Source: an uncultured Campylobacter sp. (GTDB lineage Bacteria; Campylobacterota; Campylobacteria; Campylobacterales; Campylobacteraceae). Taken from it: 64,000 nucleotides of DNA. Each line of letters begins with the position of its first letter. The stretch's first letter is position 1. Position numbers and translations under genes: made by a program. Of the stretch, positions 37,946-46,837 are shown piece by piece. The notes under the pieces are model-generated. The model did no database searches and was not told where the DNA came from. It saw only the letters and a list, made by a program, of their open reading frames with translations. Where the stretch lies: positions 3,007 through 67,006 of the forward strand of contig NZ_CALLWC010000032.1 of the NCBI RefSeq assembly GCF_938015785.1, in the 5' to 3' direction.

Positions 37946-38270
37946 TTTCTCCTCCTTAAAATTTAATTCTCGGATTATACTACGATATGTTTATATCCGC
38001 CTATGCGCTAATAAATATATCGTAGGGTTAAATTTATAATTGATTTTCGCCTCAAACCACATGCAACGCTCGCATTAAAATTTTTCAAATTCCGAAGCGC
38101 AGTTTAAATTTACAGCCACAGCTCGGCGCGCGCTAAAGCGCAAGTCGCCGCGCGTTTAAATCTAGCCGCAAATCATGCGGCGTTTCAAATTTAAACACTG
38201 CGCGGATTGCCACGCTACGCGGGCTCGGTAAAATTTAACCGCGTCGCGATTAAATTTCGCCGCGGCGCGT
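37946..38270. other. Gene-free stretch between unknown gene and queC
   Basis: About 325 bases with AAATTT and AAAATTTT words; nothing else recognised. Confidence 0.45.
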
Positions 38271-39404
38271 CTAAGCTTCTATCGCGTAGGGGATTTTATC
38301 TTTTGCGCCGGCGCCCGCAAAGCCTTTAAGCCGCAGTAGGCAGCTGTCGCAAAGCCCGCACGCAGCGTCCTCGCGCTCGTAGCAGCTCCACGTAAGCTCT
38401 AACGGCACGCCGATTCTAAGCGCCAGCGAGACGATCTGCGCCTTGCTAAGGTGCACGAGCGGGGTTTTGATGCGTGGATGAAAGTCGCGGCTCGTGCCCA
38501 GATCGAGCGCTCGCTCAAACGCGCCGATGAACTCCGCGCCGCAATCGGGGTAGCCGCTGCTATCCTCCTGCACCACGCCGATGAAAATCGCGTCGCAGCG
38601 CTCCTTCTCGGCAAGGGCGGCGGCGATGCTCAAAAACACGCCGTTGCGAAACGGCACGTAGGTGCTCGGCAGATCCGAAAACACGCTCTCGCCGCTTGGC
38701 GGTGAAATTTTATCGCTTCGGCTTTGCAGTAAAATTTTACCCCCTGCGTGCTTGGGTGGAATTTCATCGCCCTGCTGCAGCTCGGCTTCACTTTGAGGTA
38801 AAATTTCGCCGTCTTGAACCAGAATTTTGATGCCCTGCGGTGGGATTTTGTCGTCGCAGGCTAAAATTTTGCTGTCTTGCGATGAAATTTTATCGTCCCC
38901 TAGTGGAATTTCGCAGCCTTGAATTAAAATTTCACCGCTCTGTGTACGGCTGCTCCGCGCCGAATCTACGGCGAGCGGAATGTCTGCGGAGCTCGTCGAG
39001 AAATTTAACGCAGTAAAATTTTGCTCGCCAATCTCGGCATTAGTAAAATTCGCCGCAATAGAATTTTGCCCTTCTAGACGGGCGCTCTTGGAATTTGCCG
39101 CGCTGTCAATCTCGGTGCCGGTAGAATTTGCCGCGGCGCCAAGCTCCGCAGCGCCCTTTCTTATCGGCAAAGTACCGTCCGTAAGGGCACTGCCACCAAT
39201 TTGCGCGATGAAGCGAGCATCTAAAATAAACCTCTTTGCAACCCCCAAATCGTCGCAAATTTTACCGAAGCACTCGCGCTCCTTGTCCATCGTGCGCTGA
39301 TCGTAGTCAAAGTGCAGCGCCACGATCTCGTAACCTTCGCGCTTCGCGATATAGGCGCAGGTCGCGCTGTCCATGCCGCCGCTGATCACGCATAAAGCTC
39401 TCAT
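38271..39404 (-). CDS. queC: 7-cyano-7-deazaguanine synthase with large in-frame insert
   Basis: A 377-residue QueC; normal length is about 220-230. The PP-loop [11 protein letters not shown] (8-18) and the first 83 residues are normal, and family sequence resumes at [15 protein letters not shown] (about 242), through EDSSGYPDC to the zinc cysteines in [20 protein letters not shown]. QueC makes preQ0 for queuosine. The insert (about 84-240) is low-complexity, first with QNS/QNF/LNF words and then GEIL/DKIS/SKIL words. The catalytic parts are intact, so the enzyme is probably active. It is divergent from ybeY. Confidence 0.92.
   Translation of the reverse strand: MRALCVISGGMDSATCAYIAKREGYEIVALHFDYDQRTMDKERECFGKICDDLGVAKRFILDARFIAQIGGSALTDGTLPIRKGAAELGAAANSTGTEIDSAANSKSARLEGQNSIAANFTNAEIGEQNFTALNFSTSSADIPLAVDSARSSRTQSGEILIQGCEIPLGDDKISSQDSKILACDDKIPPQGIKILVQDGEILPQSEAELQQGDEIPPKHAGGKILLQSRSDKISPPSGESVFSDLPSTYVPFRNGVFLSIAAALAEKERCDAIFIGVVQEDSSGYPDCGAEFIGAFERALDLGTSRDFHPRIKTPLVHLSKAQIVSLALRIGVPLELTWSCYEREDAACGLCDSCLLRLKGFAGAGAKDKIPYAIEA
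38695..39160. repeat. RAATTY array inserted in queC, two codon phases
   Basis: By hand I count 15 RAATTY sites in 38701-39140, against none in 38281-38700 and one in 39141-39404. Sites from 38705 to 38927 are spaced 27, 27, 42, 21, 42, 21, 21 and 21 bases. A 74-base step then changes phase, and sites from 39001 to 39124 are spaced 15, 30, 15, 30 and 33. Each block keeps the reading frame, but in a different codon phase. Confidence 0.85.
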
Positions 39405-39459
39405 TTTCGTCCTTTTTTTTGCTAAAATTATACGAAAATTTTATAAAAGAGGGGTAAAA

Positions 39460-40089
39460 ATGATACTTTGCGAGCAGCCCTATCCCGAAATTTTGGACGC
39501 TATCGCGGCGGAGCTGGGCGGCGGGAGCGTCGAGCTAATTTTCGTGCGCGGCGAGGAGATGCGGCAGCTAAATGCGCAAACGCGCGGCATCGATAAGACG
39601 ACCGATGTGCTGAGCTTCCCACTCGATCCTGCGGCGTTTGCAGGCTTCGGCGAGGATTTTAGCGAAGAGAATTCCGCGCATGAAAACAGCGGTGATAAAA
39701 ATCCAGACGCTGCGAATCCCGCTAGTGAAAATACAAGCGCCGCGAATTCTGCGAGCAAAAATTCTAATACCATAAATTCTGAAAATTCCGAGGGCGAAAG
39801 TTCTGGCGATGAAAATTTAAAAAATGAAAATTTTGGCGGCGGAAATTTCACCCCCGCGCTACTCGGCTCGGTCGTGATAAATTTAGACCTCGTGGAGCTG
39901 AAAGCCGCGCAGCTGGGGCACGGCAGGGATGACGAGACGGCGCTGCTTTTTACGCACGGCATGCTGCACGTGCTAGGTTACGATCATGAAAGCGACGACG
40001 GACAGATGCGCGCCAAGGAATGCGAGATCATCAAGAAATTCCGCCTTCCAAAAAGCCTGATCGTACGAACGGAAGGAAGCGAGGAGTAG
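39460..40089 (+). CDS. ybeY: Endoribonuclease YbeY with in-frame insert
   Basis: A 209-residue protein from the ATG at 39460, which has GAGGGG upstream; the longer frame from 39373 overlaps queC and lacks a ribosome site. [10 protein letters not shown] (about 47-56) and the zinc motif [18 protein letters not shown] (three His) identify YbeY, needed for 16S rRNA maturation and ribosome quality control. Between SFPLD and LLGSVVINL, normally adjacent within a few residues, lie about 65 low-complexity residues (ENSAHENSG and similar). Catalytic residues are intact. Confidence 0.92.
   Translation: MILCEQPYPEILDAIAAELGGGSVELIFVRGEEMRQLNAQTRGIDKTTDVLSFPLDPAAFAGFGEDFSEENSAHENSGDKNPDAANPASENTSAANSASKNSNTINSENSEGESSGDENLKNENFGGGNFTPALLGSVVINLDLVELKAAQLGHGRDDETALLFTHGMLHVLGYDHESDDGQMRAKECEIIKKFRLPKSLIVRTEGSEE
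39650..39860. repeat. RAATTY array inserted in ybeY
   Basis: Eight RAATTY sites in about 200 bases encode ENS, KNS, INS, ENL, ENF and GNF words (Asn phase). Flanking ybeY sequence has one to two such sites per 200 bases. Confidence 0.8.
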
Positions 40090-40204
40090 GCGCTGTATAT
40101 CAAAAAAGGGCGAGCAAAAGCATGTACGGCGACGCAAAATCCGAACAAAATTTTAAAAACGCAGATACGAAAGCAAAAAATAAGCGACCCAAAACCACAG
40201 CGAT

Positions 40205-40300
40205 AAAAGGATCTTTTAGGGTAAATTCGCCGTAATTTCCCAACCAGAATTTCGCATGCTCAAAGTTATCAATCGCAACTAAATGCGTTGCATGATTTAC
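40205..40300 (-). pseudogene. Fragment of a duplicated copy of the 42107-42688 gene
   Basis: The minus strand here encodes NHATHLVAIDNFEHAKFW and then LGNYGEFTLKDP, matching the C terminus of the 193-residue protein at 42107-42688. DNA identity is obvious from 40209 to about 40280 against 42130-42200, then fades. There is no start codon or ribosome site for a gene. It is a remnant left by duplication, lying next to a tandem gene pair that is duplicated too. Confidence 0.8.
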
Positions 40301-40303
40301 TCC

Positions 40304-41110
40304 TTAACGGTAAATTTTCGTATTTAAATACAAATTTCTACAAACGGATGTTTGCGAAACTTTGTCTTTAAATTTGCTAATTTTAATAAAAACCGCTTTA
40401 AGACCGTTTATTAAATTTACGGAATCGATAAAAAGTAGATAATCTTCGCTCTTATATTTTATCGGTCCGAAATAAATCAGGGTATCTCCTGCGATCTTGT
40501 TTCGATAATCCTCAAAATCTGCCCTGCTATAATATGAATCGTATGAGGGGTCTTTTATAATTTTACTGCACTCTTGCGGATCTAGAATATACATAAAATT
40601 TGCAAAAGACATCTCGTATTGCCGAAAATCTCTATACGTCATAATATACAAAAGCTTATTATCAAATTTATATAACGTAAATCCTCTCCCCGTAAAGCCG
40701 TCTCTAATCGTTGTATTCATATCCATATACCAGCAATCGCCCATATTTTTCTTTAAAACTGGGTTATTGTAATCCGTCGTATCAAAAACCAGAGGCTTGA
40801 TTACGCTTATATTTTTCCATTCGAATAGATCATCGTAAAAGTCGTTGCAGAAGTCTCTTTCTTTTGATAAATGCTCTTCATACTCTTTTTTGAGCGTTGC
40901 ATTTCTATCTATTTGCCAAAAGCTAACGGTTTTTCCGTTGAAAGTGGTTTCTCCTTCTACCATACCGGAAGGATTGTTTCTTACTACTTTCCTATCATTA
41001 GCTTTCCATAAAGCTATTTTTAAATCAAAAGGAATTTCCGTATCGCTTACATCGTTTGCATTCGCAAATAATACGAATGCGATCATTAAGATGAAAATAT
41101 GAACCCACAT
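40304..41110 (-). CDS. Secreted protein of unknown function, tandem paralogue 2
   Basis: A 268-residue protein with a signal peptide (MWVHIFILMIAFVLFANA). It is a paralogue of the next gene upstream (41119-41919). In the middle (about 70-158) only about five of 89 residues differ, with shared DFCNDFYDDLFEWKNI and KNMGDCWYMDMN, whereas both ends are strongly diverged. Four cysteines are conserved between the copies, suitable for two disulfides in the periplasm. I recognise no family. It starts 8 bases after its paralogue ends. Confidence 0.75.
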   Translation of the reverse strand: MWVHIFILMIAFVLFANANDVSDTEIPFDLKIALWKANDRKVVRNNPSGMVEGETTFNGKTVSFWQIDRNATLKKEYEEHLSKERDFCNDFYDDLFEWKNISVIKPLVFDTTDYNNPVLKKNMGDCWYMDMNTTIRDGFTGRGFTLYKFDNKLLYIMTYRDFRQYEMSFANFMYILDPQECSKIIKDPSYDSYYSRADFEDYRNKIAGDTLIYFGPIKYKSEDYLLFIDSVNLINGLKAVFIKISKFKDKVSQTSVCRNLYLNTKIYR

Positions 41111-41118
41111 AACCGCCC

Positions 41119-41919
41119 CTATCGATAAAGCTTCGTATTTACGTATGAATTGCTACAAACAGGCATTTGTAAAATACCGTCTTTAAATTTCCTGATTGCG
41201 ACATTGAGCAGTTGTCCGCTATGCGTATTGTCGAAATCTATGAAAAGTAGATAGTCTGTATCTTTATAACGTATCGGTTCGGCATAAAACAGACGCGGTT
41301 TATATATAATGTTTTTTAAACTCTCCAAATTTGCCTTGCCACGAGGATCTTTTATGATTTCACTGCACTTTTTGGGATCTAAAATGTAAGCAAGATTTGC
41401 GAAATCATCCGTCTGATATATATAAGGAGTGGTTTTGTAAATCATAATATACAAAAGCTTATTATCAAATTTATATAATGTAAATCCTCGCCCGCTAAAG
41501 CCGTCTTTAATCGTTTTATTCATATCCATATACCAGCAATCGCCCATATTTTTCTTTAAAACTGGGTTATTGTAATCCGTCGTATCAAAAACCAGAGGTT
41601 TGATTATATTTATATTTTTCCACTCGAACAGATCATCGTAAAAGTCGTTGCAGAAGTCTCTTTCTTTTGATAAATGCTCTTCGTATTCTTTTTTGAGCGT
41701 TGCATTATCTTCTATCGTAAAAAAATAAAAACTCTTGCCGTTAAAGGTAGTTGCACCCCGGATCATAGGTTCGTGAAGAGCTTTTCTTACAACTTTTTTA
41801 TCTTGAATTTTCCATAAAATAGGTTCCAGTTGCCATGGCATCGATGGATGCTTTATATCATCCGCTTTTGCGAACGATACGGCAAACAATATCGCTAAAA
41901 TAAAAGCACGAATTTGCAT
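41119..41919 (-). CDS. Secreted protein of unknown function, tandem paralogue 1
   Basis: A 266-residue protein with a signal peptide (MQIRAFILAILFAVSFAKA). It shares the nearly identical central block and the four cysteines with 40304-41110, and both end in an NTK-LYR type motif. AAGGAGCAA precedes the start. The pattern of a conserved middle and diverged ends suggests recent gene conversion or selection on the middle. It is part of an AT-rich accessory cluster. Confidence 0.75.
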   Translation of the reverse strand: MQIRAFILAILFAVSFAKADDIKHPSMPWQLEPILWKIQDKKVVRKALHEPMIRGATTFNGKSFYFFTIEDNATLKKEYEEHLSKERDFCNDFYDDLFEWKNINIIKPLVFDTTDYNNPVLKKNMGDCWYMDMNKTIKDGFSGRGFTLYKFDNKLLYIMIYKTTPYIYQTDDFANLAYILDPKKCSEIIKDPRGKANLESLKNIIYKPRLFYAEPIRYKDTDYLLFIDFDNTHSGQLLNVAIRKFKDGILQMPVCSNSYVNTKLYR

Positions 41920-42106
41920 CCCTTGCTCCTTAAAATAGGCTTTTGGAATCTTAAAAGCGTTTTTTGTTATCGGTCATATAAGCTTATACAACATAATTAC
42001 TTAATCAAAGTATAAAATACATTATCATATCCGCACAAATATGAATTTATGCATATACCGCCGATCTATACGGCAGGCTTTCAGTGTTTAAAATTACCGA
42101 TCAAGT

Positions 42107-42688
42107 TTATTCACACTCATGAATGTATGGATCTTTTAGGGTAAATTCGCCGTAATTTCCCAACCAAAATTTTGCATGCTCAAAATTATCAATGGCAAAT
42201 GTCGCATGGTGCTCGCTATACACTCTGCGCGACCTGCATTTTTTGCCTTCGTAATCATAATGATCTGCGAGCTTTTTATAAAATTCAATGCTTTCGTTAT
42301 CAAAGTCGTAACCCAGCGCGATATCTTGATTTCGCCCGTCGTAAAAATGGATATAGTCAAAATCGAAGTTGTAATAAACCTTGCAATGACCATTTTCGCC
42401 GTTTATTATGGCATCGCTGCAATATTTTTCTAGTTTTAATTTCTCTTTTTCAAACTCATGCCGTAGCTTGGTTTGCTCTGGCGGGTCTAAATTTTGTGTT
42501 TTCTTAGTAAAAAATTCCTCTTCATACCTAAGCGCTTTTTGTAATAAAACGTCCGCATACTCGGCTCTTTTAGAATAAAAATATAGAAAATAAGAGGCGT
42601 ATAATATAAAGATGAAACCTGCGAAAATCATAAAATTTCTAAGTAGTTTTTTCAAATCGTTGCCTTTATATGCTCTATATCGGTGCAA
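42107..42688 (-). CDS. Membrane-anchored protein of unknown function
   Basis: A 193-residue protein with a basic N terminus and one membrane helix (about 17-38, FMIFAGFIFILYASYFLYF), then a periplasmic domain rich in Tyr, Asp and Glu. Cysteines occur in KYCSDAIINGENGHC, KKCRSRR and HEC, possibly disulfide-bonded. Its C-terminal 30 residues are duplicated as a fragment at 40205-40300. No family was recognised; it is AT-rich like its neighbours and probably accessory. Confidence 0.7.
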   Translation of the reverse strand: MHRYRAYKGNDLKKLLRNFMIFAGFIFILYASYFLYFYSKRAEYADVLLQKALRYEEEFFTKKTQNLDPPEQTKLRHEFEKEKLKLEKYCSDAIINGENGHCKVYYNFDFDYIHFYDGRNQDIALGYDFDNESIEFYKKLADHYDYEGKKCRSRRVYSEHHATFAIDNFEHAKFWLGNYGEFTLKDPYIHECE

Positions 42689-42935
42689 ATAGTTTTGCCT
42701 CTTTCAAAAAGAGCGATGACTTATTATATCCCGTTAAGATTAAATCGCATTTGCAATTTGATATTATATTTTGATTTTAATCTGATATAAGAATGACGGG
42801 GCGTAAAATTTATCGTCGTATCATGTAAATTCCGCGGGCAAAATTTATATAAATAAAATTCGCTTAACTGCACGCTTAGCCAAAACTCACGGAGTCTATA
42901 TTTGTTCCTGCGGACAAACCCTCAAGCGCGCCGAT

Positions 42936-43847
42936 TTAGAATTTAAATTTCTTAAATTCTATCTTTTCATCGAAAACCGACATCGTGCGCCGTAACTCGT
43001 CTATATCGACATTTAGCACGGCTAAGAAATACTCCCGTAGCTGCACGTATTCATCTTTGTTTGCCATCAAAATATTCATTATATCGACATTGGCGTTTTC
43101 TTTATATAGCACGAGCTGATCGTGAATGCCGAAAAATCCGAGGCTGCCATTATGTAGATGCATAAATATCTTAGAGCCGTAAAGCAGGGTAAGTACCATA
43201 GTAAAAATACAAACTATATTTCTAATATTAACACTCACGCTTTCGTCGTCTCCGCCAAACTTAAGCGCGAGTAAAACCCAAACGGCGATAATGATCTTAA
43301 GGGCTAACGGCATTTGCTGCCTCCAACTCCATCTGCAATCGAAGCTAATCGCCATCGCACCGATCTTTTGTAGCTCAAAAAATTTCACAATTTCGCCCTT
43401 TTTATAATACGCGACGGCGGAGTTCGTCATCACGAAATATGCTTCGCCCTCGCGCCTAGCCGCTTCTATGAGCGGTAAGAGCACTAGAATAAACATCCGC
43501 AATACGCCTAGCTCTGGCGGACCTACCACGATGATGGCAAAAAACAAAAATATTAAAAATGCGCAGCACATCGCAGGGAATTGATATTTAACGTAATCGC
43601 GATAGAGATGATCTGTTATGATTAATGGGGCTCTGTCATAATCTATGATTATGGTATGATCCTCGCTCGAAAGGCTCGCATTCTTGTCGGTATACGTTTC
43701 TGCACTATCATCTGCAAACTCCGAGCCATCTAGTTTTAAATTCAGATCGCAAGCATCAGGCTTATCACTATCCGTCTGCGATCTGCGAGGCGCCTTCGTG
43801 TGCCTTCCACGCAAGGCCTCTCTTAGCTCATCTAAATTATCGCTCAA
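42936..43847 (-). CDS. Unknown membrane protein, distant paralogue of 13349-14323
   Basis: A 303-residue protein. The N-terminal 70 residues are polar; four hydrophobic segments follow (CCAFLIFLFFAIIVV, VLRMFILVLLPLI, ALKIIIAVWVLLALKF, IVCIFTMVLTLLYG). Between helices, AYFVMTNSAVAYYKKGEIVK resembles the equivalent block of the protein at 13349-14323. A GGAGAC site precedes the ATG. Its role is unknown. Confidence 0.7.
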   Translation of the reverse strand: MSDNLDELREALRGRHTKAPRRSQTDSDKPDACDLNLKLDGSEFADDSAETYTDKNASLSSEDHTIIIDYDRAPLIITDHLYRDYVKYQFPAMCCAFLIFLFFAIIVVGPPELGVLRMFILVLLPLIEAARREGEAYFVMTNSAVAYYKKGEIVKFFELQKIGAMAISFDCRWSWRQQMPLALKIIIAVWVLLALKFGGDDESVSVNIRNIVCIFTMVLTLLYGSKIFMHLHNGSLGFFGIHDQLVLYKENANVDIMNILMANKDEYVQLREYFLAVLNVDIDELRRTMSVFDEKIEFKKFKF

Positions 43848-43965
43848 ATCGTCTCCTTAAATTTTGCCCGAAATTTTGCCACTCTTTTTTAGCCCGTTCC
43901 GCAAACAAACGCTGCAAAAAGGCGTCCGCGGCGAATAAATTTTGCTTGAATTTTAAAAGCTCCGT

Positions 43966-46833
43966 CTAGCCGAAGTTTACGGGATCCATATCGATCTCGA
44001 CGGGCAGATGCTCAAGCGCGCGCGCGGCATTAATCAGCGGCACGTGCGAGCTAGCGCGCAGCAGAATTTCAAAGCGAAATTTCGACGCGATATAGGCGAT
44101 ACCGGCCTTACCGTAGCCGATGATCTCAAAGCTCTCGCTCGCCTTCTCTTTCAAATGCTGCGCGGAATTTCCGGCAAGATTTTCGGCTGCTAAATTTATA
44201 AAATTTTGCGCGGCGCCGTTTCTTTCAGGCTTTAAATTTACGCTATCCCTATCTACGTCGCGAGCTGAAATTTGCGCGGTATTTTTCAAATTTGAAGCAT
44301 TTTGGCGGTTTAAATTTGCATTGCTCCCGCGCAAATCCGAGCTTTGAAATTTAAAATTTGACATCTGCTTACTGCCATGCTGCGCAGAATTTTCTAAATT
44401 TAAAGCGCTTAAATTTGCTCTCCTCGCGTCCAGCCCGTCATGCGATACAAACGCGCTACTTCCCGCCTGTTTGCGACGTAAAAGCTCAAGCGCCACGTTC
44501 ATTATCTCGCTAGCCGCCTTTTCGTTTTTATGCGAGATCAGCACGCGCAAAAGCCGCATATACGGCGGATAGAGCCCCTCGCGAAACTCAGCCTCGTCGC
44601 GCAAAAAATCATCATAGTTTTCGATATAATCCCTAAAAAAACCGCTCTGGCGCGTCTGTATGACGACCCTGCCCTGCCCCGAGCGGCCGGCGCGGCCAGC
44701 CACTTGCATCGCAAGCGCCAGCGTCTTTTCGCGCGCCCTAAAATCGGGATAGCTCAGATGTTCGTCGATCCCCATTATCACCGCAAGATCCACGCCATGG
44801 TAATCGTGCCCCTTACTAAGCATCTGCGTGCCTACCAAAATGTCGATTTTATGGGCGTTGAAGTTATTTAGCAGCGCCTCGAGCTTGTGCTGCGTGGTAA
44901 TCTCGTCGCGATCAAATTTTGCGATGCGAGCGCTCGGGAAATGCGCCGCGAGCTGTGCGGCAAGCTCGCCCGTGCCGATCTTGCGCGCCTGCATTACCTC
45001 GCCGCCGCAGTTTTCGCAAGACGCCCTGTAAAACGTGCTAAAGCCGCAGTAATGGCACTTTAGCGCCGCAGCATCCGCGTGGTAGCTCATCCCGACGGCG
45101 CAAAACGGGCAGCGCACGATCTGCCCGCAGTTTTCGCAAACCATATATTTGTAGTTCGCGCGCGTCGGCAAAAACACGACCGCCTGCTTGCCGGCTTCGA
45201 GGCTGCGCCCGATCTCGGTTAAAATTTTAGGGCTCAGCCCCGTCTCGCTCTCATCGAAAATAAAGCGCTTGGCGCTGCTAAAATAGGTGCCGCGCAGGCG
45301 GAAGTGCGGCTGCTTTGCGTAGGTGCTAAGTGCGGGCGTCGCGGAGCCCAAAACCACGCGGATGCCGAGCTTTTTGCCGACGAAAATCGCGGCGTCGCGG
45401 GCATTTAGGCGCGGCGCAGCGGCGGATTTGTAGCTGTCGTCGTGCTCCTCGTCCACGACGATAAGGCCTAGATCGCTAAAGGGTAAAAATAGTGCCGAGC
45501 GGGCACCCGCGATGAGTCGGATCTCGCCTGCGTTAAATTTCGCTAAAATTTCGCGCTTTTTTTTGGGCGAAATTTTGGAGTGCCAGACGCCGAGCCGCTC
45601 GCCGAAATAGCTCTGTAGCCGCTTCGTCATCTGCGGCGTGAGCGAAATCTCGGGCATCAAAAACAGCGCCTGCTTGCCCGCAGCGAGCGCCTGCGCGATT
45701 AGCGCGATATAAATTTCGCTCTTGCCGCTGCCCGTATCGCCGAAAATCAGCGATGTCTCATTGGCTTCGGCAAATTTACGCGCTTGCTCCTGCGCAGGGG
45801 TGAGGTTTGGAATTTTACCTATTTGAAGCGGGAGTAGCGGCTGCGAAATGGGACTTTGGGCGGTAGCGGCGGAATTTTGAATTAGGACGGAATTTTGCGG
45901 AGCAACAGATTTTTGCGGAGCAGTATCGAAATTTTGAATTAAAGTAGAATTCTGCAGGGCGATGAAATTTTGAATTGAAGTAAAATTTTGCCCAGAAGCG
46001 GAATTTTCTCCCTCGACAAAATCCCGCTCTTTGATAGAATTCGACGCGATGGCGGAATTTTGTTTGTGTGCCGAACCTGGCGCGGCAGCAAAATTTATGG
46101 CGGTCTTCATGGCGGCGGAATTTTGATCTGATGTGAAATTTTGCACTGAAGCGGAATTTTGCCCGTCGTCAAACGCTTGGATAGAATTGGCGGTAGAATT
46201 TAACGCTAAATTTTGCGAGATAATATTTTGCGCCTGCTTTAAATTTTGCTTTTGCGCGGAATTCGGCGCGATGACGGAATTTATAACGGTAACGGAATTT
46301 TCCATGATAGTAGAATTCCTCGTCAATGCAAAATTCTGGATTGGGGCAGAATTTTGTATGGCACTAAAGTCATCGTCGAGCGTAGAATTTTGTGTGGTGA
46401 TGGAATCCTGCTTGGAAATAAAATTTTGTTCGCGGGTAGAAGTTTGCTTGCAAGCGGAGACCAACTCACTAACGGGAATTTGCTCGCAAGCGCAATTCCG
46501 CTCGGTCGTAGGATCCTCCTGCAAATTCCGCAAATCCTGCGTAGTCTCGCTTGCAGGCTCGAAAATCCCAAATGCAACGCCCTTTTCGCAGACATAGTAG
46601 TACGCGATAAAATTTGCAAGTGCGATCTGAAATGAGGTAAATTTAAGCTGCGAAATCTCTAAAATTTCCTTGGTTTTGAAGGTCGGTTTTGCAACCTCGC
46701 GCAGGATCACGGCGGATTTAACGCTCGATTTTATGGTAACGGATACGATTTGATAAGCTGAGATTTTAAAATTTGAACTATAAGTAAGCGGTTTTAGGCT
46801 GGCGCCCAAAACCGCAACTTCATAATAGAGCAT
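43966..46833 (-). CDS. priA: Primosomal helicase PriA with two in-frame inserts
   Basis: A 955-residue PriA; relatives have about 615. Helicase motifs are intact: GDTGSGKSEIY (Walker A, about 363), DEEHDDSYK (about 460), and zinc cysteines CENCGQIVRCPFC, CHYC and CENC (about 566-612). GTQMLSKGHDY and VAGRAGRSGQG complete the core. The low-complexity insert 1 (about 93-332; QNSA, QNFTS, ENS) separates the DNA-binding N domain from the helicase, and insert 2 (about 788-895) lies before the C-terminal domain. PriA restarts stalled forks. It follows a pseudopilin gene by 4 bases. Confidence 0.93.
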   Translation of the reverse strand: MLYYEVAVLGASLKPLTYSSNFKISAYQIVSVTIKSSVKSAVILREVAKPTFKTKEILEISQLKFTSFQIALANFIAYYYVCEKGVAFGIFEPASETTQDLRNLQEDPTTERNCACEQIPVSELVSACKQTSTREQNFISKQDSITTQNSTLDDDFSAIQNSAPIQNFALTRNSTIMENSVTVINSVIAPNSAQKQNLKQAQNIISQNLALNSTANSIQAFDDGQNSASVQNFTSDQNSAAMKTAINFAAAPGSAHKQNSAIASNSIKERDFVEGENSASGQNFTSIQNFIALQNSTLIQNFDTAPQKSVAPQNSVLIQNSAATAQSPISQPLLPLQIGKIPNLTPAQEQARKFAEANETSLIFGDTGSGKSEIYIALIAQALAAGKQALFLMPEISLTPQMTKRLQSYFGERLGVWHSKISPKKKREILAKFNAGEIRLIAGARSALFLPFSDLGLIVVDEEHDDSYKSAAAPRLNARDAAIFVGKKLGIRVVLGSATPALSTYAKQPHFRLRGTYFSSAKRFIFDESETGLSPKILTEIGRSLEAGKQAVVFLPTRANYKYMVCENCGQIVRCPFCAVGMSYHADAAALKCHYCGFSTFYRASCENCGGEVMQARKIGTGELAAQLAAHFPSARIAKFDRDEITTQHKLEALLNNFNAHKIDILVGTQMLSKGHDYHGVDLAVIMGIDEHLSYPDFRAREKTLALAMQVAGRAGRSGQGRVVIQTRQSGFFRDYIENYDDFLRDEAEFREGLYPPYMRLLRVLISHKNEKAASEIMNVALELLRRKQAGSSAFVSHDGLDARRANLSALNLENSAQHGSKQMSNFKFQSSDLRGSNANLNRQNASNLKNTAQISARDVDRDSVNLKPERNGAAQNFINLAAENLAGNSAQHLKEKASESFEIIGYGKAGIAYIASKFRFEILLRASSHVPLINAARALEHLPVEIDMDPVNFG
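44150..44475. repeat. RAATTY array, second insert in priA
   Basis: AAATTT, GAATTT and AAATTC sites recur through this segment and encode LNLENSAQ-, NFKFQSS- and NLKN-type words. It lies between the helicase core and the C-terminal domain. Confidence 0.75.
45840..46560. repeat. RAATTY array, first insert in priA
   Basis: In 46081-46320 I count eleven RAATTY sites, with spacings 27, 18, 18, 42, 12, 33, 18, 18, 18 and 18 bases, all multiples of three. The helicase-coding stretch 45001-45300 has one. The array encodes QNS, QNF and ENS words every six residues or so. Confidence 0.88.
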
Positions 46834-46837
46834 TTAG

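Noticed and set aside
39373..39459. Longer ATG start for ybeY
   Set aside because: Overlaps divergent queC; the ATG at 39460 has GAGGGG upstream and matches the family N terminus.
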